A stretch of DNA of 64,000 bases from Rhizobium albus. Lineage in GTDB: Bacteria > Pseudomonadota > Alphaproteobacteria > Rhizobiales > Rhizobiaceae. Of the stretch, positions 17,933-26,805 are shown piece after piece. The translations under genes were made by a program, and so were the position numbers. Location: positions 1,178,001-1,242,000 of the forward strand of contig BSNO01000003.1 of assembly GCA_030160035.1 (NCBI GenBank). Direction: 5' to 3'. A model generated the notes under the pieces. That model was not told where the DNA came from. It was given only the letters and a program-made list of their open reading frames with translations, and did no database searches. Position 1 is the stretch's first letter. The number at the start of each line of letters is the position of its first letter.

Positions 17933-18712
17933 TCAGCGTCCCGATCCGGCGATGGGCGGTGTGTCGGTCATGCCGGCCAGCACTTCCGCCACGTGCCGCA
18001 CTTCTGTCTTCGCGCCCTGGCGCTTCAGCTTACCTGCCATATTCATCAGGCAGCCGAGATCTCCGGCAAGCAGCAGATCGGCATCGCTCGCCTCGATATT
18101 GGCTGCCTTCTTGGTGACGATGGCGTTGGAGATGTCCGGGTACTTCACACAGAAGGTGCCCCCGAAGCCGCAGCAGACATCCGCATCCTTCAGTTCCTTG
18201 AGATCAAGACCGTCGATCGAGCCGAGCAGCGCGCGGGGCTGGCTTCGCACGCCCAGTTCACGCAGTCCCGAGCAGGAATCGTGATAGGTCACGGTCCCGT
18301 CGAAGGAGCCCGGAACGTCGGTCATCCCGCGAATATCGGTGAGGAACGAAACGAGTTCGTGGACCTTGGTCGAGAAGTCTGTCGCGCGCTTCTCCCAGAC
18401 CGGATCGCCGGCGAAAAGCTCCGGATAGTGCTTCTTGAGCATCGCCGCGCAGGACCCCGAGGGCGCGACCACATAGTCGAAGCCCTCGAAGGTCTCGATC
18501 ACCTGGCGCGCAATGTCGGCGGTATCCTTGCGGTCGCCGGAATTATAAGCTGGCTGGCCGCAGCAGGTTTGCGCGCGTGGCACGTCCACCGTGCAGCCTG
18601 CCGATTCCAGAAGCTTGATCGTCGCAAAGCCGACGCTCGGCCGGAAAAGATCCACGAGGCAGGTGACGAAAAGGCCCACCCGCGGAGTGGTGGTGGGGAC
18701 GTTCAGGCTCAC
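17933..18712 (-). CDS. lutA: Lactate utilization protein A (CCG-motif Fe-S subunit)
   Basis: This 259-aa subunit contains two cysteine-rich CCG domains (TCCGQPAYNSGD and VCCGFGGTF) as in LutA/YkgE and the GlpC/heterodisulfide reductase family. No ATG precedes the conserved start (RVGLFVTCLVDL); the GTG at 18712 is used and overlaps the regulator's stop as GTGA, a classic coupled start. The open frame upstream is inside the regulator gene. It acts with LutB and LutC to oxidise L-lactate. Confidence 0.92.
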   Translation of the reverse strand: MSLNVPTTTPRVGLFVTCLVDLFRPSVGFATIKLLESAGCTVDVPRAQTCCGQPAYNSGDRKDTADIARQVIETFEGFDYVVAPSGSCAAMLKKHYPELFAGDPVWEKRATDFSTKVHELVSFLTDIRGMTDVPGSFDGTVTYHDSCSGLRELGVRSQPRALLGSIDGLDLKELKDADVCCGFGGTFCVKYPDISNAIVTKKAANIEASDADLLLAGDLGCLMNMAGKLKRQGAKTEVRHVAEVLAGMTDTPPIAGSGR

Positions 18713-19533
18713 TCGGCGGCCTCCTTGTTGGCGATCATGGCTTGTGCCTTGGCCGCTTTCGGGGCGCGGCGTTGCTTCAGGCGCATGGCGGCGATCTGTT
18801 CCCAATCGTCCACGCGCTCGGCTTCTTCCATGGTTTTGGATACGAAATCGATATGGTCCTGCGCCGCCTTGCGGGCGCGGTCGGGATCGCCTGCGATCAC
18901 CGCCTGGGCGATGGCGCAATGCTGATCGAGAAGAGTGTCACGGGCACCCGGCACCCCGTAGATCAGGGCGCGATTATAGAAGACGCCGTCGGCGAGAAGC
19001 CGGTAGCAGGACCGCAGCGTATGGAGCAGCACGATATTGTGCGCCGCTTCGCCGACAGCATCGTGCAGTTCGACGTCGAGCTCGGCTTCCTCGGCGAAGT
19101 CGGCGCGGCCGTGGGCTTCGCGCATCGTGTCGACCAGCGCAGACAGCTGTGCTCGATCCGCTGCAGTGGCCCGCCGTGCTGCAAGCTCCGCCGTCATGCC
19201 CTCCATGGCGCGACGATATTCGAGATAATCCTCGGTCGCGCGCCGGTGCCGCCCGATGAGCTGCACAAGCGCCGGCGCGAAGATCTGGCCGACGATGTCG
19301 GCAACGAAGGTGCCGCCGCCATGGCGTGAATGGACGAGCCCGCGCAGCTCCAGCTCCTTCAGCGCCTCACGCAGGATCGGCCGGGAAACGTCGAGCTGTT
19401 GAGCGAGATCGCGCTCACCCGGCAGGCGATCCCCAGGGCGCAGAACGCTTTCCAGGATGAGTCGCTCGATCTGCAGCACCACGGCATCCGCCGTGCGCGC
19501 GTGGTCGATGCTCTTGAAAATGTCGGAACTCAT
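18709..19533 (-). CDS. GntR/FadR-family regulator of the lut operon (LldR-like)
   Basis: This 274-aa regulator has an N-terminal winged helix (VLQIERLILESVLRPGDRLPGERDLAQQL, here split by residues about 18-46) and a FadR C-terminal domain with the metal-site residues expected from EYRRAMEG, LDVELHDAV and H-rich HCAIAQAV. It is the first gene of the transcript and overlaps lutA by 4 nt, so it probably controls its own operon in response to lactate, like LldR/LutR. ATG 19533 has GGAGCG 8 nt upstream; the open frame to 19587 has no ribosome site. Confidence 0.9.
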   Translation of the reverse strand: MSSDIFKSIDHARTADAVVLQIERLILESVLRPGDRLPGERDLAQQLDVSRPILREALKELELRGLVHSRHGGGTFVADIVGQIFAPALVQLIGRHRRATEDYLEYRRAMEGMTAELAARRATAADRAQLSALVDTMREAHGRADFAEEAELDVELHDAVGEAAHNIVLLHTLRSCYRLLADGVFYNRALIYGVPGARDTLLDQHCAIAQAVIAGDPDRARKAAQDHIDFVSKTMEEAERVDDWEQIAAMRLKQRRAPKAAKAQAMIANKEAAE

Positions 19534-19584
19534 GGGACGTCGCTCCGCCGCGCACCGTCGGCGCCTGGTCAGCGCTGAAACTAT

Positions 19585-19623
19585 CAACTGAAGCAGCCAG
19601 TGGTCAATAATCTTTGCCAGTTG
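19585..19623. promoter_or_regulatory. Possible operator upstream of the GntR-lut operon
   Basis: CAACTG (19585-19590) and CAGTTG (19618-19623) form inverted arms 27 nt apart, and ACTG/CAGT (19587-19601) forms a tighter pair around AAGCAGC. The block is 52-90 nt before the regulator start, where its operator would be expected. No exact FadR-family consensus is visible, so this is tentative. Confidence 0.25.
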
Positions 19624-19702
19624 TGTTTCGGTTCGGCCCCTTGCTCAATCGCGCAGCGACGCCGATAGTGCACCCTGGGTTCGTGGTCTCGAGGGTGCTG
19701 AG

Positions 19703-21022
19703 TTGAGCAGGGGCAGTTTTGGTTTTCCGGTCGCACCGCAGCGTGCCAAGGCGCTCGGCGAGATCCACGCGCGCCCATCGCCGCTTCTGGAAACGCCCCG
19801 CGTCATCGTTCAGCTGGCCTTCATGACCGATGGCGGGGCGAGCGTCGACCACGCCGTTCTCGCTGATCTGATCCGAGCCCGTGGCCTGTCCGCACCGCAG
19901 AAGGATGCCCGGCATCACACCTTGTCCTGGGGGCAGGGCATGCTGCGATGGGAGCGCCATACGGAGTTTTCGACCTACGCCTGGGAAGGGCCAGTGCCGG
20001 ATCGATTCGACGGCGAACTCGTCGGCCATCCCTTCGGCGACGGCTTCAATCCTCCAGGCAGCCTCATTTCCGGCGTTCGGCTGGAAATCCGCAAATGGAC
20101 CGACGAGGAGGAAGCGCAGGCAATTCGCATCTTCGATCCGTCGAGCCTCTGCTATTCGCTGGTGGAAGACGGGCGCGCTGCGGCGCTGACCGATTTCCGG
20201 CAGGACAAGGACGGGCTGACCCGCATTCTCGTGCTCGACAAGGGTCTGTCGCCGGCGCGAGCCGGTGCGCTGACCCAGCGCCTGATCGAGATCGAAACCT
20301 ATCGAACGCTTGCCATGCTGGGCTTGCCGCAGGCCCAAACCCTGTCGCCGGAAATTCGGCGCATCGAAGACAGGTTGACCGAGATCACGCAGAAGATGCG
20401 GGAAAACGCGCGCGAAGACGCAGACGCGATGCTGACGGACATCACGCGTCTTGCCGCTGAACTTGAAGCGAATGCCGCAGCCGGTCTCTACCGTTTCGGT
20501 GCGAGCCGCGCCTATGACGGCATCGTGCTCGAGCGCATCAAGGCGCTGCACGAACAGGCGGTGCCCGGCTACGACACCTGGGGCGCGTTTCTGGAACGCC
20601 GCGTGGCTCCCGCAATGCGCACCTGCCGGTCGGTGGAAGAACGCCAGGTCAATTTGTCGCGCAAGCTGGCGCGTGCCACGCAGCTCCTTCGAAGCTGGAT
20701 CGACGTGGAGCTCGAGAAGCAGAACTCGGCGCTGCTGCATTCCATGAACCGCCGCGCAAAACTGCAATTGCGCCTTCAGCAGACGGTCGAAGGGCTCTCG
20801 GTCGCAGCCATCTCCTATTACGTCGTTGGGCTCGTTTCCTATCTCGCCAAGGCCCTGTCGGATCTTGGCTTGCCGATCGATCCTGCTCTGGTGACGGGTT
20901 TGTCCGTGCCTGTCATCGTGTTGATCATTTTCCTGATCGTGCGCGGCATTCGCCAGCATCATCGCCGTGAAGACGAAGACGCCGCCAAGGGCAAAACCTC
21001 TGACGGCGACTACGATATCTGA
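19703..21022 (+). CDS. DUF3422 family membrane-anchored protein
   Basis: This 439-aa protein of the DUF3422 family has the N-terminal signature ALGEIHARPSP near 18-28. A long middle section is rich in charged helices, and two C-terminal membrane helices fall at about 362-382 and 397-416 (LVTGLSVPVIVLIIFLIV), with a short charged tail. The start is a TTG at 19703 with GAGGG 8 nt upstream; no ATG precedes the conserved region. The family has no known function. It lies between the lut and glc loci, divergent from the lut regulator. Confidence 0.85.
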   Translation: MSRGSFGFPVAPQRAKALGEIHARPSPLLETPRVIVQLAFMTDGGASVDHAVLADLIRARGLSAPQKDARHHTLSWGQGMLRWERHTEFSTYAWEGPVPDRFDGELVGHPFGDGFNPPGSLISGVRLEIRKWTDEEEAQAIRIFDPSSLCYSLVEDGRAAALTDFRQDKDGLTRILVLDKGLSPARAGALTQRLIEIETYRTLAMLGLPQAQTLSPEIRRIEDRLTEITQKMRENAREDADAMLTDITRLAAELEANAAAGLYRFGASRAYDGIVLERIKALHEQAVPGYDTWGAFLERRVAPAMRTCRSVEERQVNLSRKLARATQLLRSWIDVELEKQNSALLHSMNRRAKLQLRLQQTVEGLSVAAISYYVVGLVSYLAKALSDLGLPIDPALVTGLSVPVIVLIIFLIVRGIRQHHRREDEDAAKGKTSDGDYDI

Positions 21023-21046
21023 GCGATTCGATGTAAGCCGCGAAAG

Positions 21047-22072
21047 CTACTCGGCAGCGGCCTTGCCATCAGCCTGTGCCGCAGCAGCCTGTTCCGTGGC
21101 CTTGGCGGCCGATGCCGCCTCCGCCTGTTTCACGGCATTCTTCCGCAGCGCCGCAAGATCGGCCACCTGTGGTTTCGGCAGGTCCCAGTAGGGCGTCGGT
21201 CCGAACAGGGCTGCAAGAAAATCGATGAAGACGCGGATTTTGGCCGGCAGGAATCGTCGGCTTGCATAGACGGCATGGATCGCCACGTTCCGCGATCCTT
21301 CATAGTCGGGCAGAACGCGAACAAGCCGGCCGCTCGCCAATTCGTGACCGACATCCCATGTCGACCGAAGGGCGATGCCGACGCCTCCGATGACGCATTC
21401 GCGCACGACTTCGGACGAATTGGTGGCAAGCGGCCCGAGCGGCCGGTAGATCAGCGCGCCGTCCGGTCCCTCCATCTTCCAGGGCTCGCTGTTGTGCGAC
21501 GGGATGCAGACGTGACGATCAAGCTCGCCGATCTTCTTCGGCTCGCCCATCCGCTCGATGTAATCGGGAGAAGCGCAGAGAATGCGCTGCACAGGCGCGA
21601 GCTTGCGCGCGACGAGGCTCGAATCCGACAGTTCGGCAATGCGGATCGCCACGTCATAGCCGTCGCCAACAATGTCGACGAATTCGTCCGACAACACCAG
21701 ATTGACGGCGAGATCCGGGTTGGCCTGCATGAAGCTGTTGATGTGGGGCGCAATGTGCATGCGTCCGAACGACGTGGGCGCGGAGACCTTCAGCGTGCCG
21801 CGAGCAAGTGCCGAACGTCTGGAGACGAAGGCTTCGGCCTCCTCGATCCCGGCCAGAATGGCCAGAACGCGCTCGTAGAAGCCATGCCCCGCTTCCGTCA
21901 GTGAGATTTGCCGCGTGGTGCGCTGCAGAAGTCGCGTGCCCAGGCGATCTTCGAGGCGACGCAGTCGTTTCGAGACCACGGCCGGCGACAAACCGAGTTC
22001 TCTACCGGCAGACGACATGCTGCCGGCTGCGACGACGCGCGCAAATATTTCAAGATCGCCCAGATTGTTCAT
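21047..22072 (-). CDS. LysR-family regulator, divergent from glcD
   Basis: This 341-aa regulator has a winged helix at about 3-62 (FARVVAAGSMSSAGRELGLSP) and a substrate-binding domain at about 90-295 of the CrgA/DmlR-like subgroup. The last 45 residues form an alanine- and lysine-rich extension (AAAQADGKAAAE) that family members usually lack. It is divergent from glcDEF with 194 bp between, so it is a candidate glycolate-responsive controller of that operon; this is inferred from position only. Confidence 0.88.
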   Translation of the reverse strand: MNNLGDLEIFARVVAAGSMSSAGRELGLSPAVVSKRLRRLEDRLGTRLLQRTTRQISLTEAGHGFYERVLAILAGIEEAEAFVSRRSALARGTLKVSAPTSFGRMHIAPHINSFMQANPDLAVNLVLSDEFVDIVGDGYDVAIRIAELSDSSLVARKLAPVQRILCASPDYIERMGEPKKIGELDRHVCIPSHNSEPWKMEGPDGALIYRPLGPLATNSSEVVRECVIGGVGIALRSTWDVGHELASGRLVRVLPDYEGSRNVAIHAVYASRRFLPAKIRVFIDFLAALFGPTPYWDLPKPQVADLAALRKNAVKQAEAASAAKATEQAAAAQADGKAAAE

Positions 22073-22266
22073 CGCATCCTCGGCTGACGGCCCCCAACTC
22101 GACCCCGGTTTTGTGGAGCCAAACGAGTGTTACGCAGCACGTCGCGGATTGGATTTCGACCTTCGCAGTATTCGCGCGAAAGCATCCTTGCGGCCGATTG
22201 CGGATGCCCTGGATTGTCTGGTAAACAAAATAGACCACACGCGGGAAGCTAAACGGGAGATCACCC
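22073..22266. promoter_or_regulatory. Divergent promoter region, LysR gene / glcD
   Basis: This 194-bp gap should contain both promoters and the LysR binding site. A GGGAG ribosome site lies 8 nt before the glcD ATG. No ORF is supported here, and I could not pick out a single convincing T-N11-A operator. Confidence 0.4.
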
Positions 22267-23757
22267 ATGCTCAAGATGCCGGAGCCGGATGCGGACGTCC
22301 TGGCGCGCCGCAAGAGCATCGTTGCCGATCTGCGCGATATCGTGCCGGGCGAGGGCGTGGTCGATGCCACCAACGAGATGCGCGCCTTCGAGACCGATGC
22401 GCTGACGGCTTACCGACAGATGCCGCTCGTCGTCGTCCTGCCGGAGACCGTGGAGCAGGTGAGCCGCGTGCTGCGCTATTGCCACAAGAACGGCATTCGC
22501 GTCGTTCCGCGCGGTTCGGGCACGTCGCTGTCCGGCGGTGCGTTGCCGCTTGCCGACGCCGTGCTTCTGGTCATGTCGCGCTTCAATCGCGTTCTGGACA
22601 TCGATTACGCCAACCGCGCGGTCGTCGTGCAGCCAGGCGTCACCAATCTCGGCATCACACACGCGGTTCAGGACGAAGGCTTCTATTATGCGCCGGACCC
22701 ATCGTCGCAGATCGCATGTTCCATTGGCGGCAACATCGCCGAAAATTCCGGTGGCGTGCACAGCCTGAAATACGGGCTGACCACCAACAACGTGCTCGGC
22801 CTCGAAGTCGTTCTGATCAATGGAGACATAGTCCGGCTCGGCGGTAAGCATCTCGATTCCGAGGGCTATGACCTGCTGGCCCTGATGACCGGCTCCGAAG
22901 GTCTGCTCGGCGTGGTCACGGAAATCACCGTGCGCATTCTGCAAAAGCCGGAGACGGCGCGCGCAGCGCTGATCGGCTTCCCGACCTCCGAAACCGCCGG
23001 CCAATGCGTGGCGGACATCATTGCTGCGGGTATCATCCCCGGCGGCATGGAGATGATGGACCGGCCGGCGATCCACGCAGCCGAAGACTTCGTGCACGCC
23101 GATTACCCGCTGGATGTCGAAGCGCTGCTGATCGTGGAGCTGGATGGTCCCGAAGCCGAAGTCGATTTCCTGCTTGCCGAAGTCGAGGCACTGGCGCTTC
23201 GAAACGGCGCGACGACGATCCGCGTGTCGAAGAGCGAGGAAGAACGCGCCACCTTCTGGGCAGGCCGAAAAGCCGCCTTCCCATCGGTCGGCCGCATCTC
23301 GCCCGACTACCTTTGCATGGATGGAACGATCCCGCGGAAAGAACTGCCGCGCGTTCTGGCCGGCATGCGGGAGCTCTCGGAGATCCACGGCCTTCGCGTC
23401 GCCAATGTCTTCCACGCCGGCGACGGCAATCTCCATCCTCTTATTCTCTACGATGCCAACAAGCCGGGCGAACTGGCCGCTGCGGAAGCGTTCGGGGCCG
23501 ATATCCTGCGGCTTTGCGTGAAAGTCGGCGGCGTCTTGACCGGTGAGCACGGCGTCGGCGTCGAGAAGCGGGATCTGATGCCGGAGATGTTCAACGAGAT
23601 CGATCTGGATCAGCAGATGCGGGTCAAGTGCGCCTTCGACGAGAAGCATCTGCTGAATCCCGGCAAGGTCTTCCCGCAATTGCGTCGCTGCGCCGAACTC
23701 GGCCGCATGCACATCCATGCCGGCGCAATGCCGTTTCCAGACATTCCGCGGTTTTGA
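22267..23757 (+). CDS. glcD: Glycolate oxidase FAD-binding subunit GlcD
   Basis: GlcD is the 496-aa flavoprotein subunit that oxidises glycolate to glyoxylate. The PCMH-type FAD domain (about 45-225) includes VVPRGSGTSLSGGALPL and the IGGNIAENSGG loop. The FAD-oxidase C-terminal domain ends with NVFHAGDGNLHPL and LTGEHGVGVEKR, typical of GlcD and D-lactate dehydrogenases. It is the first gene of glcDEF and overlaps glcE by one base. D-lactate or another 2-hydroxy acid is an alternative substrate. Confidence 0.94.
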   Translation: MLKMPEPDADVLARRKSIVADLRDIVPGEGVVDATNEMRAFETDALTAYRQMPLVVVLPETVEQVSRVLRYCHKNGIRVVPRGSGTSLSGGALPLADAVLLVMSRFNRVLDIDYANRAVVVQPGVTNLGITHAVQDEGFYYAPDPSSQIACSIGGNIAENSGGVHSLKYGLTTNNVLGLEVVLINGDIVRLGGKHLDSEGYDLLALMTGSEGLLGVVTEITVRILQKPETARAALIGFPTSETAGQCVADIIAAGIIPGGMEMMDRPAIHAAEDFVHADYPLDVEALLIVELDGPEAEVDFLLAEVEALALRNGATTIRVSKSEEERATFWAGRKAAFPSVGRISPDYLCMDGTIPRKELPRVLAGMRELSEIHGLRVANVFHAGDGNLHPLILYDANKPGELAAAEAFGADILRLCVKVGGVLTGEHGVGVEKRDLMPEMFNEIDLDQQMRVKCAFDEKHLLNPGKVFPQLRRCAELGRMHIHAGAMPFPDIPRF

Positions 23758-25016
23758 TGATGGCAGCCGGACAGGTGACTATGACAAGCGGCGATCCTCA
23801 TCTTCGCCCCACGACCGAAGACCAGGTGCGCGACGCCGTTGCCTGGGCCGCCGCTGAAAAGACGCCGCTCGAAATCGTCGGCCACGGGTCCAAGCGCGCG
23901 ATCGGCCGGCCGATGCAAACGGCGGAAACGCTGTCGCTTGCCGACCTCAAGGACGTGACGCTTTACGAGCCCGACGAGCTGGTGCTGGCCGCCTTCGCCG
24001 GGACGCCGCTTGCCGAACTGGAAGCGTTGCTTGCCGAAAACAACCAGCGTTTCGAATTCGAGCCGATGGATTACGGGCCGCTTCTCGGTGAAGAGCCGGG
24101 CAGGGGCACGATCGGCGGCATGCTGGCGGCCAATCTCGCCGGGCCACGGCGGCTGAAGGCGGGAGCGGCGCGCGATCATGTGCTCGGCATCCGCTGCGTC
24201 ACCGGGCGGGGCGAGATCGTCAAATCGGGCGGCCGCGTCGTGAAGAACGTTACCGGTTACGACCTTTCCAAGGGCCTTGCAGGTTCCTGGGGAACCCTTG
24301 CCGTGCTGACCGAAGTGACCATGAAGGTGTTGCCGCGCGCGCAAACCGAAGCGACCTTGGTGTTGTTCGGGCTGACCGACAGCGACGCGACGGCCGCGAT
24401 GTCGCTCGCCATGGGATCGAGCGGCGAGGTGGCGAGCGCTGCCCATCTGCCGGAAAGCGTGAAGGGTCGTTTCATCGACGGTCAGCTGCCGCGTGCGGCG
24501 ACCGTGCTGCGGCTCGAAGGCTTCGGTCCGTCGGTCGACTATCGTTTTGAAAGGCTCGCACAGCTGCTGGCGCCATTCGGGCCGACCGAAAGGCTCGATG
24601 ACGCCCTGTCACGCCAGCTCTGGCAGGAAGTCCGAGATGTGAAGCCCTTTGCCGATGGCACGATGAGGCCTGTCTGGCGCGTTTCCGTCGCGCCGATGGA
24701 AGGCCATGCGCTGGTGGCAGCGTTGCGGCTCAAGGCCGGGATCGACGCCTTCTACGACTGGCAGGGTGGGCTTGTCTGGCTGCGCATGGAGGCGGGCGCC
24801 GATGCGGTCGGCCTGCGCCAGGCGATCCGCGCAGTCGGCGGAGGCCACGCGACGCTGGTGCGCGCTGCGCCGGAATTGCGCCGTTCGGTGGACGTGTTCG
24901 AACCGCAGCCCGGTCCGCTGGCGGCTCTGTCTGCACGTCTCAAGGCCGAGTTCGACCCGATCGGCATCCTCAATCCCGGTCGCATGGCCGCGCTGAAGGC
25001 GCCCGAGCCCGCGTGA
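23757..25016 (+). CDS. glcE: Glycolate oxidase FAD-binding subunit GlcE
   Basis: This second flavin-binding subunit of glycolate oxidase, 419 aa, has a PCMH domain at about 15-185 with LEIVGHGSKRAIG, GRGTIGGMLAANLAGPRR and GGRVVKNVTGYDL. Its start is a double ATG, the first sharing its A with the glcD stop (TGATG); a third Met eight codons on (MTSGDPHLRP) is possible. It lacks the C-terminal flavin-oxidase domain seen in GlcD, as expected. It works with GlcD and GlcF at the membrane. Confidence 0.94.
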   Translation: MMAAGQVTMTSGDPHLRPTTEDQVRDAVAWAAAEKTPLEIVGHGSKRAIGRPMQTAETLSLADLKDVTLYEPDELVLAAFAGTPLAELEALLAENNQRFEFEPMDYGPLLGEEPGRGTIGGMLAANLAGPRRLKAGAARDHVLGIRCVTGRGEIVKSGGRVVKNVTGYDLSKGLAGSWGTLAVLTEVTMKVLPRAQTEATLVLFGLTDSDATAAMSLAMGSSGEVASAAHLPESVKGRFIDGQLPRAATVLRLEGFGPSVDYRFERLAQLLAPFGPTERLDDALSRQLWQEVRDVKPFADGTMRPVWRVSVAPMEGHALVAALRLKAGIDAFYDWQGGLVWLRMEAGADAVGLRQAIRAVGGGHATLVRAAPELRRSVDVFEPQPGPLAALSARLKAEFDPIGILNPGRMAALKAPEPA

Positions 25017-25043
25017 GCGACAAATATTGAAAGGCACACGTCG

Positions 25044-25442
25044 ATGAGCTTGCACGAGGAAGGTCCAAGGGCGCCACAGCCCGGCGGCAGCACACCCAAT
25101 GGCGGTGGCTGGTTCGAGCCCGGCAAGAACAACATCATGTTGATCTACGGCCTCTATCTTGTCAGCGCCATTGTCGGCGTCACCGCGTTCGTCGGACTGA
25201 TCATGGCCTATATGAGCCGCGGCACCGCACAGCCCTGGGCTGAGACGCATTACACCTGGGCGATCCGCACCTTCTGGATCGGCGTTCTCTACACCATCAT
25301 CAGCTCGATCCTGGCGCTCGTCGCGATCGGCTTCCTGCTGATGATCCTCGTCGCGATCTGGGCAATCGTTCGCATCATCGCCGGCCTGCAGAAAGCATCG
25401 CGCGAGGATCCGATGCCCAATCCGCAGAGCTGGCTTTTCTAG
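25044..25442 (+). CDS. Small membrane protein, DUF4870-like
   Basis: This 132-aa protein has a glycine- and proline-rich cytoplasmic N-terminus (1-30), then hydrophobic helices at about 32-56, 74-92 and 92-115. The stretch AETHYTWAIRTFWIG and the overall layout match DUF4870-like membrane proteins. Inserted between glcE and glcF, 27 nt after glcE and 11 nt before glcF, it is surely cotranscribed. No function is known; a role in anchoring the oxidase is only a possibility. Confidence 0.8.
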   Translation: MSLHEEGPRAPQPGGSTPNGGGWFEPGKNNIMLIYGLYLVSAIVGVTAFVGLIMAYMSRGTAQPWAETHYTWAIRTFWIGVLYTIISSILALVAIGFLLMILVAIWAIVRIIAGLQKASREDPMPNPQSWLF

Positions 25443-25453
25443 GATTCGCTGCT

Positions 25454-26779
25454 TTGGAAACGAATTTCTCCGCCGCCCAGCTTGCCGATCCCGGCGTCGC
25501 CGAATCGGAAAAGATCCTGCGCAAATGCGTTCATTGCGGCTTCTGCACCGCGACGTGCCCGACCTATGTGACGCTCGGCAACGAGCTCGATAGCCCGCGC
25601 GGACGGATCTACCTGATCAAGGACATGCTGGAAAACGACCGGCCGGCCGACAAGGAGATCGTGACGCATATCGATCGTTGTCTCTCGTGCCTTGCCTGCA
25701 TGACGACGTGCCCCTCGGGCGTGAATTACATGCACCTCGTCGATCATGCCCGCGTCCACATCGAGAAGACCTACAAGCGGCCGCTGATGAACAGGCTGAC
25801 GCGCCAGGTGCTCGCTGCCGTGCTGCCGTATCCCGCGCGTTTCCGGCTGGCGCTGAACGCGGCGCGGCTCGGCCGGCCGCTGGCGCCGCTCTTCGATTCG
25901 GTGAAGCCGCTGAAGCCCTTTGCCGCCATGCTGCGCCTGGCCCCCTCGTCGGTGCCCGCCAAATCGAAGTCCGCAGAGCCGGGCGCGCGGGCCGCCACCG
26001 GCACCCGCCGTGGCCGCGTGGCGATTCTTACCGGATGCGCCCAGCCGGTCCTGAAACCGTCCATCAACGAAGCGACCATCCGGCTTCTAACGCGCCTCGG
26101 CATCGAGGTCGTGGTGCCGGAAGGCGAAGGCTGTTGCGGCGCGCTGGTCCATCATATGGGCCGCGAGGAAGCGGCGCTCGAATCGGCAAGGCGCAATGTC
26201 GATGTCTGGACACGTGAGATCGAGCGGGGTCTCGACGCGATCATCATCACCGCATCCGGCTGCGGCACGACGATCAAGGATTACGGCTACATGCTCCGGC
26301 TCGATCCGGCCTATTCGGAAAAGGCGCGAATCGTTTCGGAGCGGACCAAGGACATCACCGAATATCTGATGACGCTGGCGATCCCCGCGGTTGCGGCACC
26401 CGAGCCGCTGACGGTGGCTTATCATTCGGCCTGCTCCATGCAGCACGGCCAGAAGATCACGCGCCAGCCGAAAGACCTTCTGAAGGCCGCTGGGTTCATT
26501 GTGAAAGATCCGCCCGAAGGACATCTGTGCTGCGGGTCGGCCGGCACCTACAACATCATGCAGCCGGAAATTTCGGCCCGATTGAAGACGCGCAAGATCG
26601 CCAATATCGAGAAAACACGGCCGGATGTGGTGGCGACCGGCAACATCGGCTGCATCACCCAGATCGCAAGCGGCACGGCCATTCCCGTCATCCATACGGT
26701 CGAGCTTCTGGACTGGGCCCATGGTGGGCCGAAGCCTGCCGGCCTTGTCGCCGCACGGACGCTGGAGGCGGCCGAGTAA
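25454..26779 (+). CDS. glcF: Glycolate oxidase iron-sulfur subunit GlcF
   Basis: This 441-aa subunit passes electrons from the flavin subunits to the quinone pool. Two ferredoxin-type clusters are visible at Cys25, 28, 31, 35 and Cys76, 79, 82, 86, followed by two CCG domains (GEGCCGALVHH and HLCCGSAGTYN). It starts with TTG at 25454; this gives METNFSAAQLADP, which matches the usual GlcF N-terminus. It is the third subunit of glcDEF, separated from glcE by the small membrane protein gene. Confidence 0.94.
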   Translation: METNFSAAQLADPGVAESEKILRKCVHCGFCTATCPTYVTLGNELDSPRGRIYLIKDMLENDRPADKEIVTHIDRCLSCLACMTTCPSGVNYMHLVDHARVHIEKTYKRPLMNRLTRQVLAAVLPYPARFRLALNAARLGRPLAPLFDSVKPLKPFAAMLRLAPSSVPAKSKSAEPGARAATGTRRGRVAILTGCAQPVLKPSINEATIRLLTRLGIEVVVPEGEGCCGALVHHMGREEAALESARRNVDVWTREIERGLDAIIITASGCGTTIKDYGYMLRLDPAYSEKARIVSERTKDITEYLMTLAIPAVAAPEPLTVAYHSACSMQHGQKITRQPKDLLKAAGFIVKDPPEGHLCCGSAGTYNIMQPEISARLKTRKIANIEKTRPDVVATGNIGCITQIASGTAIPVIHTVELLDWAHGGPKPAGLVAARTLEAAE

Positions 26780-26805
26780 CTTCAAAACGTCCGGGGAGGA
26801 CAATC

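Noticed and set aside
19604-20962. 452-codon minus-strand frame
   Set aside because: Antisense to the DUF3422 gene, whose protein is recognisable; the minus frame is not.
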